The notes beneath the pieces were generated by a model, which made no database searches, was not told the origin of the DNA, and saw nothing but the letters and a program-made list of their open reading frames with translations. The translations under genes were made by a program, and so were the position numbers. From an uncultured Pseudoflavonifractor sp. (lineage in GTDB: Bacteria; Bacillota; Clostridia; Oscillospirales; Oscillospiraceae), in the NCBI GenBank assembly GCA_947577065.1, contig CANPTT010000008.1, forward strand, positions 1 to 64,000: a DNA stretch of 64,000 bases. Direction: 5' to 3'. Shown piece by piece: positions 33,686-42,577 of the stretch. Position 1 is the stretch's first letter. The number at the start of each line of letters is the position of its first letter.

Positions 33686-36097
33686 TTATTTCTTCAGCGC
33701 CGCCACAACGCTCTGAGCCGCCACGGCTCCGGAGGTCCAGGCGTAGCCCTGAGTCCAGCCCTCCCCTTCATAGTAAGGGTAGCTGAAATAGCCGCCGCTG
33801 TCCTGACCGGCCACATAGAGCCCCGAGATGGGCTGGTAGTCCTTGTTCATGGCCTGCATCTTGTCGTTGACCCGGATACCGTTGTAGGTACCGTCAATGG
33901 CAGAGATGACCTTCACGGCGTAGTAGGGACCCTTGTCCAGGTCGGGCATCATATCGGCGCGTTTGCCGAAGAGGGGATCCTCCCCGGTCTTCAGGACCTG
34001 GAGGTAGTCGGCGATGGTCTCCTGGTAAAGGCCCTGGTCTTCAAAACCGATAACCTTGCCCAACTCCTCCAGAGAGTTGGCCTTCCAGGCCTCCCCGGCC
34101 TCCAGAGCCGCCTGCATCTCGTCGTTCAGGGTGTAGTAGGAGGGCACCACGATCCGGGCCCGAAGCTTCAGGCTCTCAATGGTCTCCTTACTCAACACGC
34201 CCCACAGCCCCTTTTCCACCATGGCGTCCAACTGGTCCTGGGTAAAGACCAGATAGGCGTAGCCCACCCGGCGAAGAGCCGAGGCGCCGTAGGACAGGGC
34301 CTGGGTCACAAAGAACTCCTCATTGACAAACCGCTGGCCGGAGGGATCCAGGGCCAGGAAACCGGCCTGGTTCATAAACTTCATATAGCCGGCGTAGAAG
34401 TCCAGGTTCTTGTTGGAGCAGAATTCAGCCAGGTGAGGAGAGACCTCATCGGACAGGGAGGCCCCGGCGGCCAGGCACATGTTGAGGCCGTCGCCCACAT
34501 TGGTGGCCAGGCCGTTGAGATAGAAGTTGTCGTGGCCGAAGTACTCCCGCATCATCTCATCGTTGCCCCCGAAGCCGCCGGTGCAGACCAGGGTGGCCTT
34601 GGCGTTGACGGTAACGGTGGTCCCGTCCTGCTTTACGGCCTTTACCCCCGCCACGGTATCCCCCTTCATGATGAGGTCGGTGGCGGAGGTTTCCAGCAGC
34701 ACCTTCACCCCGCCGGGCTCAAGAAAGTTGTCATAGAGCACATCAAACTTGTGGGTGCCCTTCCCGGTGTCGTGGGCCCAGCGGGCGTTGTTGACCTTGG
34801 TGACGCCGGGGTCATCGGTCTTGTCCCAGTAGCCCTGGATCTTGTTGGCAACACCGGCGCTGGAATTTAAGATCTTATAGACCAAGGGGGCATTGGCCCG
34901 CCACTTGCAGAAGTCCATCAGGGTCTTAAAGGTGCCGTCCACGGTCTGGGGGTTGTCCACCGCCTTCTGCAGGTCACTCCCCACGGCGGCAAATCCGGTG
35001 GAGCACACCGAGGTGCCGCCCACCTTACCGCATTTCTCCAACACCACGACCTTCAATCCGGCCTCCATGGCCTCCAGGGCCGCCATGGTTCCCGCCGCAC
35101 CGGCGCCCACGATGGCCAGATCTACGTCATAGCTCTCGCTGGCAGAAGACTTGGCTACAGGGGCGTTAAAGCCCGCCAGGTTGGCTCCCGCCTGGGTCAG
35201 GGCCTGGGAGATGCCGCTCATGATGGCATTGCTGGTCATGGTAGCGCCGGTGACAGTATCCACCGCCAGGGACTGGTGCTCCACTACGGCGGCGGGGATG
35301 CGCTCCATGCAGGGCTCGATAAAGCCCGGGGTATCGGAACAATCCTCCACCACCACGGAGAGGATCTTGGTCTCATCTACGGTGACGGCCACCTTGGTGG
35401 GAAGAATGGTGGCGGGGGAGCCGAAGCGCTCGCCCTCAATGGTGCCCTTGCCCCACTTTCCGTAGGCCTCGCCGTAATAGGTGCCCGGCTTCATGTGCTG
35501 CTCCACCGCCACGGTCTTCCCCGCGAGGGTGACGCCGCTCTGCCCCAGGGCCTCCTTGGCGGCAGCCAGGACGGCTGCGCTGGTGATCGAGGCGCCGGAT
35601 ACGGCCTCCACCTCCACGCTGCCGGCGGCCATCATGGTCTGGGGCAGCAGGTCCACGGCCCGGCTGCCAATGCCGCTGGTCTCCTTATCGCCCACTACAG
35701 CGACAGCGGCCAGGGCTCCGCCGGAAATGGTCAGGGTAACGGTCACATCGCCGCCAAAGCCTTGGGCCGTAGCGGTGTAGGCGCCGTCCTTTCCTCCGGC
35801 AGGCTGTACGGGAGCCTTTACATCCCCCACCAGCTTTACGGTGTTGGGGTCATTCTTGTCCCACTCCACATCGATGCCCAGCAGTTCACACAGATAGCGC
35901 ACAGGGGCATAGGTAACGCCCTCGGAGGCGAAGACCTCCCCCTCCGCGCCGTTGGAGGCGACGGCGGACACCTTCTGACCGTTGACCGCCAGCTCCATGG
36001 GCATCACGGAGATGGTCCTTGCCCCACCGACGGCCAAAGCCGTTGTTCCCATGACCATGGCAGCAGCCAGGGCCAGGGCCGTGATCCTTTTTTTCAT
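33686..36097 (-). CDS. Secreted multi-flavin reductase (stalk + 2 FMN_bind + FAD_binding_2)
   Basis: The 803-residue protein has a Sec signal (1-22), a copper-amine-oxidase-N/stalk-type domain (about 31-91: MELAVNGQKVS, VTYAPVRYLCELLGI) and two FMN_bind domains (about 105-185 and 207-301). An FAD-dependent fumarate-reductase-type domain follows from 325 (GAGAAGTMAALEA, then VCTGGFGGND). The second FMN site has the full flavinylation pattern DTVTGAT (Thr286); the first reads EAVSGAS (Ser170). The architecture recalls urocanate and other extracellular reductases that pass electrons from covalent FMN to FAD. The acceptor is unknown. A MerR-type promoter precedes it. Confidence 0.9.
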   Translation of the reverse strand: MKKRITALALAAAMVMGTTALAVGGARTISVMPMELAVNGQKVSAVASNGAEGEVFASEGVTYAPVRYLCELLGIDVEWDKNDPNTVKLVGDVKAPVQPAGGKDGAYTATAQGFGGDVTVTLTISGGALAAVAVVGDKETSGIGSRAVDLLPQTMMAAGSVEVEAVSGASITSAAVLAAAKEALGQSGVTLAGKTVAVEQHMKPGTYYGEAYGKWGKGTIEGERFGSPATILPTKVAVTVDETKILSVVVEDCSDTPGFIEPCMERIPAAVVEHQSLAVDTVTGATMTSNAIMSGISQALTQAGANLAGFNAPVAKSSASESYDVDLAIVGAGAAGTMAALEAMEAGLKVVVLEKCGKVGGTSVCSTGFAAVGSDLQKAVDNPQTVDGTFKTLMDFCKWRANAPLVYKILNSSAGVANKIQGYWDKTDDPGVTKVNNARWAHDTGKGTHKFDVLYDNFLEPGGVKVLLETSATDLIMKGDTVAGVKAVKQDGTTVTVNAKATLVCTGGFGGNDEMMREYFGHDNFYLNGLATNVGDGLNMCLAAGASLSDEVSPHLAEFCSNKNLDFYAGYMKFMNQAGFLALDPSGQRFVNEEFFVTQALSYGASALRRVGYAYLVFTQDQLDAMVEKGLWGVLSKETIESLKLRARIVVPSYYTLNDEMQAALEAGEAWKANSLEELGKVIGFEDQGLYQETIADYLQVLKTGEDPLFGKRADMMPDLDKGPYYAVKVISAIDGTYNGIRVNDKMQAMNKDYQPISGLYVAGQDSGGYFSYPYYEGEGWTQGYAWTSGAVAAQSVVAALKK

Positions 36098-36140
36098 ACA
36101 TATTCTCTCCTTTTTTGGGGGATCCCCCAGTGTTGAAAAA

Positions 36141-36171
36141 ATCATACACGCTAAAGCGACTTTAGATGCAA
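36141..36171 (-). promoter_or_regulatory. MerR-type promoter of the secreted reductase
   Basis: On the minus strand TTGCAT (36166-36171) and TATGAT (36141-36146) are 19 bp apart, and the spacer contains the perfect dyad CTAAAG-TCG-CTTTAG (36151-36165). This is the geometry of MerR-activated promoters, and a MerR gene lies just upstream. Confidence 0.75.
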
Positions 36172-36182
36172 GCTCTTTTCAA

Positions 36183-36225
36183 GAAAAAACAGAGGCCGTG
36201 GGAGAATATTCTCCCACGGCCTCTG
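36183..36225 (-). terminator. Terminator of the hydrogenase-merR operon
   Basis: A perfect 18-bp self-complementary repeat (36190-36225; starts CAGAGGCCGTGGGAG) is followed by TTTTTTCTT on the minus strand. It separates the merR gene from the reductase promoter. Confidence 0.88.
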
Positions 36226-36366
36226 AGGACTACCATCGATCATCTCTAGCTGTCTTCCGCCGCACTGGCGGATCGTACATCCTACGGATAAATAGGGACC
36301 TGCCGGCCAATCTATGGATCCCCTTTGCCCGGCAGCCGGATTATGGCGCCGGTGCGTTAAATTTTT

Positions 36367-37197
36367 CTATCCCTCCACCGCCAACCAATATTCAAAATGG
36401 ACCATCTGTGGAAGCAGATCCTCCCGGCATCGGATCTCCCCCGTCTTGGCAAGGCAACGGCCTACGGCAGAGGTCACCGTCAGCCCTTTGTCCCGGGCGT
36501 AGTCCAAGGCGTAGCCCAACAGCTCCCCCACCGTAATGCCGGGACGGTCCAGGGCGGTAACGGTATGAATGGCCCGGCCTCCCCCCATCACCCGAGTATG
36601 GAGGCCCCGGGGCACCCCCAGAGTCCCGGCTACCGGCTCCTCTATGCAGTAGCCACATTCCCGGGCTTCCTCATAGGGGGAGTCCGGAACCAGTCTCTCC
36701 CCCTCTATGGCCACGGCGGCGTAGACCCAGGGAAGGAAGTGCATCCACTCCTGGACCTCCTTCTGAAGGGCGGGGGTCTGGTCCACGTTCTGTCCCTTCT
36801 GGTCCATCACAAGCCAGAGCCGGGGCATATCCGCCATCTCACAGCGGTGAAACAGCTGACCGATCCGTTCCAGCTCCTCTCTCTGTCGCCGAAGAGCGCC
36901 CAAGCGGCTCTCCAGCAGCTCCAGCTCTGCCCGTGTCTCCCGTTCCTTCGCCGCCGCCATAACATCCAGCTCTTGGACACTCTCGCAGGAGAAGAGCTCC
37001 AGGGTCTCCTCCAGACTGTAGCCCAGGTCATGATACCGCCGAATGCTGTAGAGCCATTTCAGGTTGCGGCTTTGGTATCTCCGGTCTCCCCCCTCGCTCT
37101 CCCGGGCGGGCAAAAGCAGACCGTGGCGCTCATAAAAGCGCAGGGCCTGGGGTGTGACCCCAAACCGTTTTGCCAGGGTACCGATCTTATAATACAT
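36367..37197 (-). CDS. MerR-family regulator with effector domain
   Basis: The 276-residue protein has a MerR DNA-binding domain (MYYKIGTLAKRFGVTPQALRFYERHGLL, then RRYQSRNLKWLYSIRRYHDLGYSLEETL) and a coiled-coil dimer helix. A C-terminal domain of about 150 residues fits the GyrI-like/multidrug effector type (AIEGERLVP, CGYCIEEPVAG, HFEYWLAVEG). The ATG is three bases after the hydA stop (TGA GGG ATG), so it is translated with hydrogenase. The next promoter downstream has a 19-bp spacer and dyad, its likely target. Effector unknown. Confidence 0.85.
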   Translation of the reverse strand: MYYKIGTLAKRFGVTPQALRFYERHGLLLPARESEGGDRRYQSRNLKWLYSIRRYHDLGYSLEETLELFSCESVQELDVMAAAKERETRAELELLESRLGALRRQREELERIGQLFHRCEMADMPRLWLVMDQKGQNVDQTPALQKEVQEWMHFLPWVYAAVAIEGERLVPDSPYEEARECGYCIEEPVAGTLGVPRGLHTRVMGGGRAIHTVTALDRPGITVGELLGYALDYARDKGLTVTSAVGRCLAKTGEIRCREDLLPQMVHFEYWLAVEG

Positions 37198-37200
37198 CCC

Positions 37201-38907
37201 TCACAGCTCCCAATCCTCCTGCTCGGTATGGAGCAGTTCATGGGCCCTATGGGACAGGGGCGCACCCAAATAGCTCTTATAAAGCTCCTCCACTGCCGGG
37301 TTCTCATGGGAGAAGCGCAGGGCGTAGGAGCGGTCCAGCTCATAAAGCCGTTCCCCCCGCTCTCCCGCCAGCTCCTGCCCGTCACAGATGGGCTGTCCGC
37401 CCCCTCCGGCACAGCCGCCGGGGCAAGCCATGATCTCCACAAAATCGTAGGAGACCTCTCCCCTCTCCAAGGCTTCCACCAGCTTCCTGGCATTGCCCAG
37501 TCCACTGGCCACCGCCACTTTCAGCTTCTTATCCCGGATCTGGAAGGAGGCTTCCTTCCAACCATCCAGGCCCCGGACCTCAGAAAATGCGTCCACCTCC
37601 GGATTCCGACCGGTAAGCAGGTAGTAGGCGCTGCGCAGGGCCGCCTCCATAACACCGCCGGTGGCCCCAAAAATGACCCCCGCTCCGGTGGCGGTGCCCA
37701 GGGGCTGGTCAAATTCCTCTTCTTCCAGGGCCGCCACATCCACATGCCGCAGCAGCCGCCCCAGTTCCCGGGTGGTGAGGACCACATCCACATCCTTCCG
37801 GGCGGCGTCGTTCACCGCCGCCACATCACACTCGTACTTCTTGGCGGTGCAGGGCATAATGGACACGCAGAAGATCTTGTCCGCCTCCACCCCCAGCAGC
37901 TGGGCATAATAGCTCTTGGCCACCGCCCCAAACATCTGCTGGGGACTCTTGGCTGTGGAAAGCTTCTTCACCAGATGGGGATACTCCAGCTTCAAAAACC
38001 GTACCCATCCAGGACAGCAGGAGGTAAACATGGGCCCCTGCCGCCCCTCCTTGATGTGCTCAATGAGCTCGCTTCCCTCCTCCATGATGGTGAGGTCGGC
38101 GGAAAAATCAGTATCAAACACATAGTCCACGCCCAAGGCCCGGATGGCAGCCACCATACGTTTCTCCGTGGCCGCTTCGGCGCTCACGCCCACCGCGTCC
38201 CCCCAAGCCGCCCGGACGGCGGGGGCCACCTGGACCACCACGATCTTCTCGGGGTCGGCGACCGCTTGGCGGACTCTCTGGGTATCGTCCCGGACCGTAA
38301 GCGCTCCCACAGGGCAGTGGGTGATGCACTGCCCGCACAGGGCGCAGTTCACATCCCGAATGCTTTTCCCTCCGGCGACCTCTACCCTGGCCCGCTTCCC
38401 CGTTCCCGTCAAGGACCAAACCCCCAGGGTCTGTACCTTCTCGCACACATTGACACAGCGCAGGCACTGGATACACCGAGAGGCGTCCCGGACCAGCGGA
38501 AAGGTCTTGTCCCACTTGTTGGAGAAGGGCTTCTTCTCAAAGGGTTCCTCCTGCAGATTCAGGTCCAGGGCAACCTTCTGCAGCTTGCAGTTCCCATTGC
38601 GCATGCAGGTGGTGCAGGACACGTTATGCTGGCTCAGGATCAGCTGCACATTGATCCGTCTGGCGTCCAGGACCCGAGGAGTCGCGGTGCGGACCACCAT
38701 CCCCTCCTCCGCCACAGTGGCGCAGGCGGCGCTGAGCCGGTCCTGCCCCTCGATTTCCACCACGCACACCCGGCAGGCTCCGATCTCATTCAGATCCTTT
38801 AGATAGCAGAGAGTCGGAATGTCGATCCCCGCCTTCTTCGCGGCGTCTAAAATAGTAGTCCCCTGTTCCACCGCCACCGGGTGGCCATCGATCGTCAGTT
38901 TTACCAT
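37201..38907 (-). CDS. hydA: [FeFe] hydrogenase catalytic subunit
   Basis: The 568-residue protein is a group A FeFe hydrogenase. The N-terminal 2Fe-2S domain has CYLKDLNEIGACRVCVVE and a distal Cys, then a His-Cys3 cluster (HNVSCTTCMRNGNC). A two-4Fe-4S ferredoxin follows (CIQCLRCVNVCEK, CALCGQCITHCPVGA). The H-cluster motifs TSCCPGW, MPCTAKKYE and MACPGGCAGGGGQP are complete, so it should be active. Maturases HydEFG are not in the window. Its start overlaps the upstream oxidoreductase by seven bases. Confidence 0.96.
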   Translation of the reverse strand: MVKLTIDGHPVAVEQGTTILDAAKKAGIDIPTLCYLKDLNEIGACRVCVVEIEGQDRLSAACATVAEEGMVVRTATPRVLDARRINVQLILSQHNVSCTTCMRNGNCKLQKVALDLNLQEEPFEKKPFSNKWDKTFPLVRDASRCIQCLRCVNVCEKVQTLGVWSLTGTGKRARVEVAGGKSIRDVNCALCGQCITHCPVGALTVRDDTQRVRQAVADPEKIVVVQVAPAVRAAWGDAVGVSAEAATEKRMVAAIRALGVDYVFDTDFSADLTIMEEGSELIEHIKEGRQGPMFTSCCPGWVRFLKLEYPHLVKKLSTAKSPQQMFGAVAKSYYAQLLGVEADKIFCVSIMPCTAKKYECDVAAVNDAARKDVDVVLTTRELGRLLRHVDVAALEEEEFDQPLGTATGAGVIFGATGGVMEAALRSAYYLLTGRNPEVDAFSEVRGLDGWKEASFQIRDKKLKVAVASGLGNARKLVEALERGEVSYDFVEIMACPGGCAGGGGQPICDGQELAGERGERLYELDRSYALRFSHENPAVEELYKSYLGAPLSHRAHELLHTEQEDWEL

Positions 38908-40727
38908 CTCTTGTCCCTCCCTCCCCGGAACGAACCCATTCCATGATGATCGCAGCGCAGACACCGGGAGCACTCCTGATGCGCCTCCTGCTCGGTCATG
39001 CACAGCTCCATCAGAGCAAAGTCTCCCTTTCTCTCTCCGGCGGCCCGCTCGGCCATATTGATCCGTCCGCAGGGGCCCGCCGCGGTCCGCGGGGCGTCCG
39101 GGATGGCCACCGGTCGCGCCAGCACATGGTGGAACCCCAAGTACGCGTCAATGTTGGCGGCGGCCGTTTTCCCCGCCTCCACAGCCCGGATCACGGTGGA
39201 GGGTCCGCTTACCGCGTCTCCTCCGGCAAAAACAGCCTCGCTGCCAAAGACGGCGCAGCCCGCGTCACTCTTCAGGTTATTCCGGCTCACAGGCAGCCCC
39301 CGCTCGGCAAAGGTGGCGCTGTCCACCACCTGCCCGATGGCGGCCACGATCACGTCGCACTCCAGCCGCACCTCCTCCCGGTCCGCCTTCACCGGCCGGG
39401 GCCGCCCCCGGTCATAGGCCCCGGGAAGCTGGGGTTGGACAATAAGGGCGGCCACGTTCCCATCCCGGTCCTTCTCCACCCGAACAGGGGACATCATGGT
39501 CACCATCTCACAGCTCTCGGCAATGGCCCCCTCCACCTCCTCAGGAAGGGCGGTCATATCCTTTTGACGGCGGCGGTAGACACACTTGACCTCCTTGGCT
39601 CCAAGCCGCATGGCGGTCCGGGTGCAGTCCATAGCTACATTGCCGCCTCCCACGACCACCACCCGCTTGCCCCGAAGGTCCAGCTCCTCCTCATCCCCCA
39701 TGGCCCGCAGCAGCTCCACCGCGGACAGCACGTTCCCCGCGTCCTCTCCGGGAACTCCCAGGCTGTTGGCGGCGTGGGCGCCGATGGCGATGTATACCGC
39801 GTCAAATTCCTTGCGCAGCTGCTCATACCTCTCTCCGGTAATGGCGACTCCGGTCTCAGCCGTTACCCCGGTACTCAAAATAGCGTCGATATCCGCGCTT
39901 AAGTAAGACTCCGGCAGCCGGTACCGGGGAATGCCATAGCGCATCATACCTCCCAGCTTCTTCCGCTGCTCAAACACCGTAACTTGGTGGCCCATCAGCT
40001 GCAAAAAGTAGGCCGCCGTCAGCCCGGAGGGACCGCCTCCCACCACCGCCACCTTCTTTCCCGTGGCGGGCAGGGGCTCGGGAGTGGGCACCGTCCCCGC
40101 GTTGTCGATGGCCATGCGTTTGATCCCCCGGATGTTTATCGCATCGTCCACCATATTTCTCCGGCACACGTTCTCACAGGGATGCTCGCACACCAGGGCG
40201 CAGGCCGCTGGGAAGGGGTTGTCGTACCGGATGACCCGCACCGCGTCGGCATACCGCTTCTCCTTCACCAGGGCGATGTACTCCGGGATATCCACGTGAG
40301 CCGGACACCCCAGCTTACAGGGTACCGGTACAAAGGTAGCGGTACAGTGATCGGACAGGATATGGGCCATAAAGTCCTCATGGAAGGACTGGAGGCTCTC
40401 CAAAAGGCTCCCCGCCGCCTCATAGCCGATGGGGCAGTCGGCGCTGTCCCGAATCGCCTGGGCCAGCCGCTCCAGGGTATCCAGGTCCTCCATCTCTCCC
40501 CTGCCCTCCAGGATACGGCCCAGAATAAGGGACATCTGGTTCAGTCCTACCCGACACGGGACGCACTTGCCACAGCTTTGGGAGGCACACAGAGCCAAAA
40601 ATGCCGCGCTCTGCTCCACTGGACAGTTCCCCGCCGGAGCCACTGCCCCCCGCCGGGCCAGGTCGGCATACAGGCTGCTGACCTTTTTCTCCGCCCCGGA
40701 GGGATGGATGATCTCGATCCGATTCAT
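38901..40727 (-). CDS. NAD(P)-linked iron-sulfur flavoprotein, hydrogenase partner (NuoF C-term + GltD-like)
   Basis: The 608-residue protein fuses a NuoF/HydB-type 4Fe-4S cap (residues 35-120: CASQSCGKCVPCRVGLNQM, then DCPIGYEA) to a GltD/NfnB-type oxidoreductase. The second part has a ferredoxin-like Cys block (CKLGCPAHVDIPEYI, CALVCEHPCENVCRR), an FAD site (VVGGGPSGLTAAYFL) and an NAD(P) site (VVGGGNVAMDCTRTAMRLGA). A C-terminal Cys motif (HQECSRCLRCDHHG) ends it. It is co-translated with HydA and so should link H2 to NAD(P)H. The usual FMN-binding NuoF and the NuoE part are absent. Confidence 0.87.
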   Translation of the reverse strand: MNRIEIIHPSGAEKKVSSLYADLARRGAVAPAGNCPVEQSAAFLALCASQSCGKCVPCRVGLNQMSLILGRILEGRGEMEDLDTLERLAQAIRDSADCPIGYEAAGSLLESLQSFHEDFMAHILSDHCTATFVPVPCKLGCPAHVDIPEYIALVKEKRYADAVRVIRYDNPFPAACALVCEHPCENVCRRNMVDDAINIRGIKRMAIDNAGTVPTPEPLPATGKKVAVVGGGPSGLTAAYFLQLMGHQVTVFEQRKKLGGMMRYGIPRYRLPESYLSADIDAILSTGVTAETGVAITGERYEQLRKEFDAVYIAIGAHAANSLGVPGEDAGNVLSAVELLRAMGDEEELDLRGKRVVVVGGGNVAMDCTRTAMRLGAKEVKCVYRRRQKDMTALPEEVEGAIAESCEMVTMMSPVRVEKDRDGNVAALIVQPQLPGAYDRGRPRPVKADREEVRLECDVIVAAIGQVVDSATFAERGLPVSRNNLKSDAGCAVFGSEAVFAGGDAVSGPSTVIRAVEAGKTAAANIDAYLGFHHVLARPVAIPDAPRTAAGPCGRINMAERAAGERKGDFALMELCMTEQEAHQECSRCLRCDHHGMGSFRGGRDKRW

Positions 40728-40777
40728 TCCCGCTCACTCCTTTATTCTTATTTTGTCAAAAAACTTTCGTTTTCCCC

Positions 40778-40786
40778 ATTATATCA
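40778..40786 (-). promoter_or_regulatory. Extended -10 promoter of the hydrogenase operon
   Basis: TGATATAAT on the minus strand is an extended -10 box without a good -35, about 50 bases upstream of the first ATG. A TTGACA nearer the gene has no matching -10. Confidence 0.4.
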
Positions 40787-40834
40787 CCACATTGTCCCCG
40801 GTGAATAGCCCCAGATTTTTCATTGTTCTCCCCG

Positions 40835-41146
40835 TCAGGCCACCAGCACCCCTTCCACCGCCAGCACCACCAAACAGCAGCATACCGCCACCGGAAACAG
40901 ACCCGCCCCCGCGAAGGCCAGGCCGACCCCCGCCGCCAACGCCAGCGCCCCGGCCACAGGGGACTGGGTGGTCTCTACGATGGCGGGGAAGGTCATGACC
41001 GCCAAGGTCACATAGGGTACATAGTAAAGAAAGGACCGGATAAATCGGCTTTTGATCTGTCCCCGGATCAGAGTCAGGGGCAGCACTCGGACGGCAAAGG
41101 AGACCAGGGACATGACCGCGATATAGATATATATGTTACCCCCCAT
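40835..41146 (-). CDS. azlD: Branched-chain amino acid transport protein AzlD
   Basis: A 103-residue membrane protein has four hydrophobic helices and the YIYIAVMSLVSFAVRVLPLTLI start and FYYVPYVTLAVMTFP-type segment typical of AzlD. It is the small subunit of the AzlCD exporter for branched-chain amino acids. The start lies eleven bases inside azlC. The ribosome site is GGAGGAAG, within azlC. Confidence 0.88.
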   Translation of the reverse strand: MGGNIYIYIAVMSLVSFAVRVLPLTLIRGQIKSRFIRSFLYYVPYVTLAVMTFPAIVETTQSPVAGALALAAGVGLAFAGAGLFPVAVCCCLVVLAVEGVLVA

Positions 41147-41876
41147 GGCATTCTTCCTCCTTTATCGGAAACAGGACCGCGGCGCCCCCCGCCAGCAGCA
41201 CAGTCAGCAAAATGACCCGAGTCCCCCCGGTGAGCCAGTCCAGCCGGAAAGCCCCCGCCGCCCTTCCCAAGGCAAAGCTGCAAAGAAAGCTTAGAAGCAC
41301 CAGCGCCCCCACCACCCTGTCCCTTCGGGCGGGGGGAATGATAATGGCCAAAAACATGCCGTACAGCGCCACGCTGAGGGCGCTCACCACCCGAAGAGGC
41401 AGAATGTTCCCGGCCACGATCCCCAGCGCGGTCCCCGCTGCCCAACTGGGGATGGACACCAGCATAGCTCCATATGTATAGACAGGTTCCACCGCTCCCA
41501 TCCGGGCCATGGTAACGCCAAAGATCTCATCGGTGATCCCGAAGCCTACTCCGAGCCGGTGCCAGAGGGAAGTCTCAGGGGAAAATCTTTGACTTAGGGC
41601 ACAGCTCATCAGTAGATACCGGGCGTTAGTGATGAGGATCGTGAGAGCCAGCTCCCAGTAGGGGGCCATGGCGGCAATGGCGGTGATCCCCGCGTACTCC
41701 CCGGCGGAGGCGTGGTTCAAAATGCTGATCACAAACCCCTGCGCCGCGGTGAGCCCCGCGTTGCGCCCGGCTATGCCCAGAGAGAAAGCCACGGCAAAGT
41801 ATCCCATGGCAATGGGGACCCCGTCCCGCAGTCCGGCCCGGAAGGCCCCTCTTTTTTCCATAGTCATGGGCATCAT
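41136..41876 (-). CDS. azlC: Branched-chain amino acid exporter AzlC
   Basis: The 246-residue membrane protein fits AzlC/YgaZ: GLRDGVPIAMGYFAVAFSLGI at the N-terminus, ILNHASAGEYAGITAI, the ITNARYLLMSCALSQ segment and GITDEIFGV. The AzlCD pair exports branched-chain amino acids and analogues. It starts inside the trmO stop (ATGA), so the three genes are one unit. A second downstream Met could also serve as start. Confidence 0.9.
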   Translation of the reverse strand: MMPMTMEKRGAFRAGLRDGVPIAMGYFAVAFSLGIAGRNAGLTAAQGFVISILNHASAGEYAGITAIAAMAPYWELALTILITNARYLLMSCALSQRFSPETSLWHRLGVGFGITDEIFGVTMARMGAVEPVYTYGAMLVSIPSWAAGTALGIVAGNILPLRVVSALSVALYGMFLAIIIPPARRDRVVGALVLLSFLCSFALGRAAGAFRLDWLTGGTRVILLTVLLAGGAAVLFPIKEEECHGG

Positions 41877-42577
41877 TGCCCCTTTCCGGTCAAGTTTTCT
41901 GTCACATCCACCACAGTGAGGGTCCGCCCGTCCACGGTGAAGCGGACCTCCAACCCGGCGAAGGCCATACCGTAGACCCGCTCCGGGTCGGCCTGATAGT
42001 GGGGCCGGGGATCCCAGGCCAGGACCCCCCGCAGGGCCTGCACCCGCTCAGGAGGGATCCTTCCCTCCATTTCCGGGGAAATGACCACCTTCAGCGTCTC
42101 CGCCGGGGCGGGGGCAAAGCCCTCCGAGGCCTCAGGACGGCAGTCGGCATAGGGAACGTATGGCTTGATATCGTAAATGGGGGTGCCGTCCATCAGATCG
42201 GCGCCGGATACGTGGAGCACAGGCCCCTTTGGGGTGGATAGCTCCACCCTCTCCAGCTTTACGCAGGAAAGGCCCAGGCCGTTGGGCCGGAAGGGAGACC
42301 GGGTGGCGAAGACCCCCAGCCGCTCGTTGCCCCCCAGCCGGGGGGGACGTACCGTGGGGGACCAGGTCTCCCGGCGGTTTTCCGAAAAGCCCCAGATGAG
42401 CCACAGGTGGGAGAAGCCCTCTATCCCCCGGAGAGCGTCGGGGCAGCGGTATTCCGGCTCAAAGGTCACTGTGGAGCGCAGCTCCTCCACCAGCCCACTC
42501 TGCCGGGGGATGCCGAACTTGGTGGGGAACTGGCTCTCCATCCGGGCGATCACCTTCAGTCCCGTTCCCTCCTCCAT
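41873..42577 (-). CDS. trmO: tRNA (t6A37)-methyltransferase TrmO
   Basis: The 234-residue protein matches the TsaA/TrmO family, which N6-methylates t6A37 in threonine tRNAs. The core holds RGIEGFSHLWLIWGFSEN, the signature GVFATRSPFRPNGLGLS and DLMDGTPIYDIKPYVPY. The C-terminal half (from EMEGRIPPER) is the extra domain seen in many bacterial members. The start at 42577 has AGGGGGAG upstream; the longer ORF adds no homology. It is the first of a three-gene unit with azlCD, a combination with no obvious functional link. Confidence 0.9.
   Translation of the reverse strand: MEEGTGLKVIARMESQFPTKFGIPRQSGLVEELRSTVTFEPEYRCPDALRGIEGFSHLWLIWGFSENRRETWSPTVRPPRLGGNERLGVFATRSPFRPNGLGLSCVKLERVELSTPKGPVLHVSGADLMDGTPIYDIKPYVPYADCRPEASEGFAPAPAETLKVVISPEMEGRIPPERVQALRGVLAWDPRPHYQADPERVYGMAFAGLEVRFTVDGRTLTVVDVTENLTGKGQ

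Noticed and set aside
36397-38802. An 801-codon plus-strand open frame opposite the hydrogenase and merR
   Set aside because: It runs against hydA, whose cluster motifs are intact; the composition is low-complexity Gly/His/Leu/Pro, typical of antisense frames.
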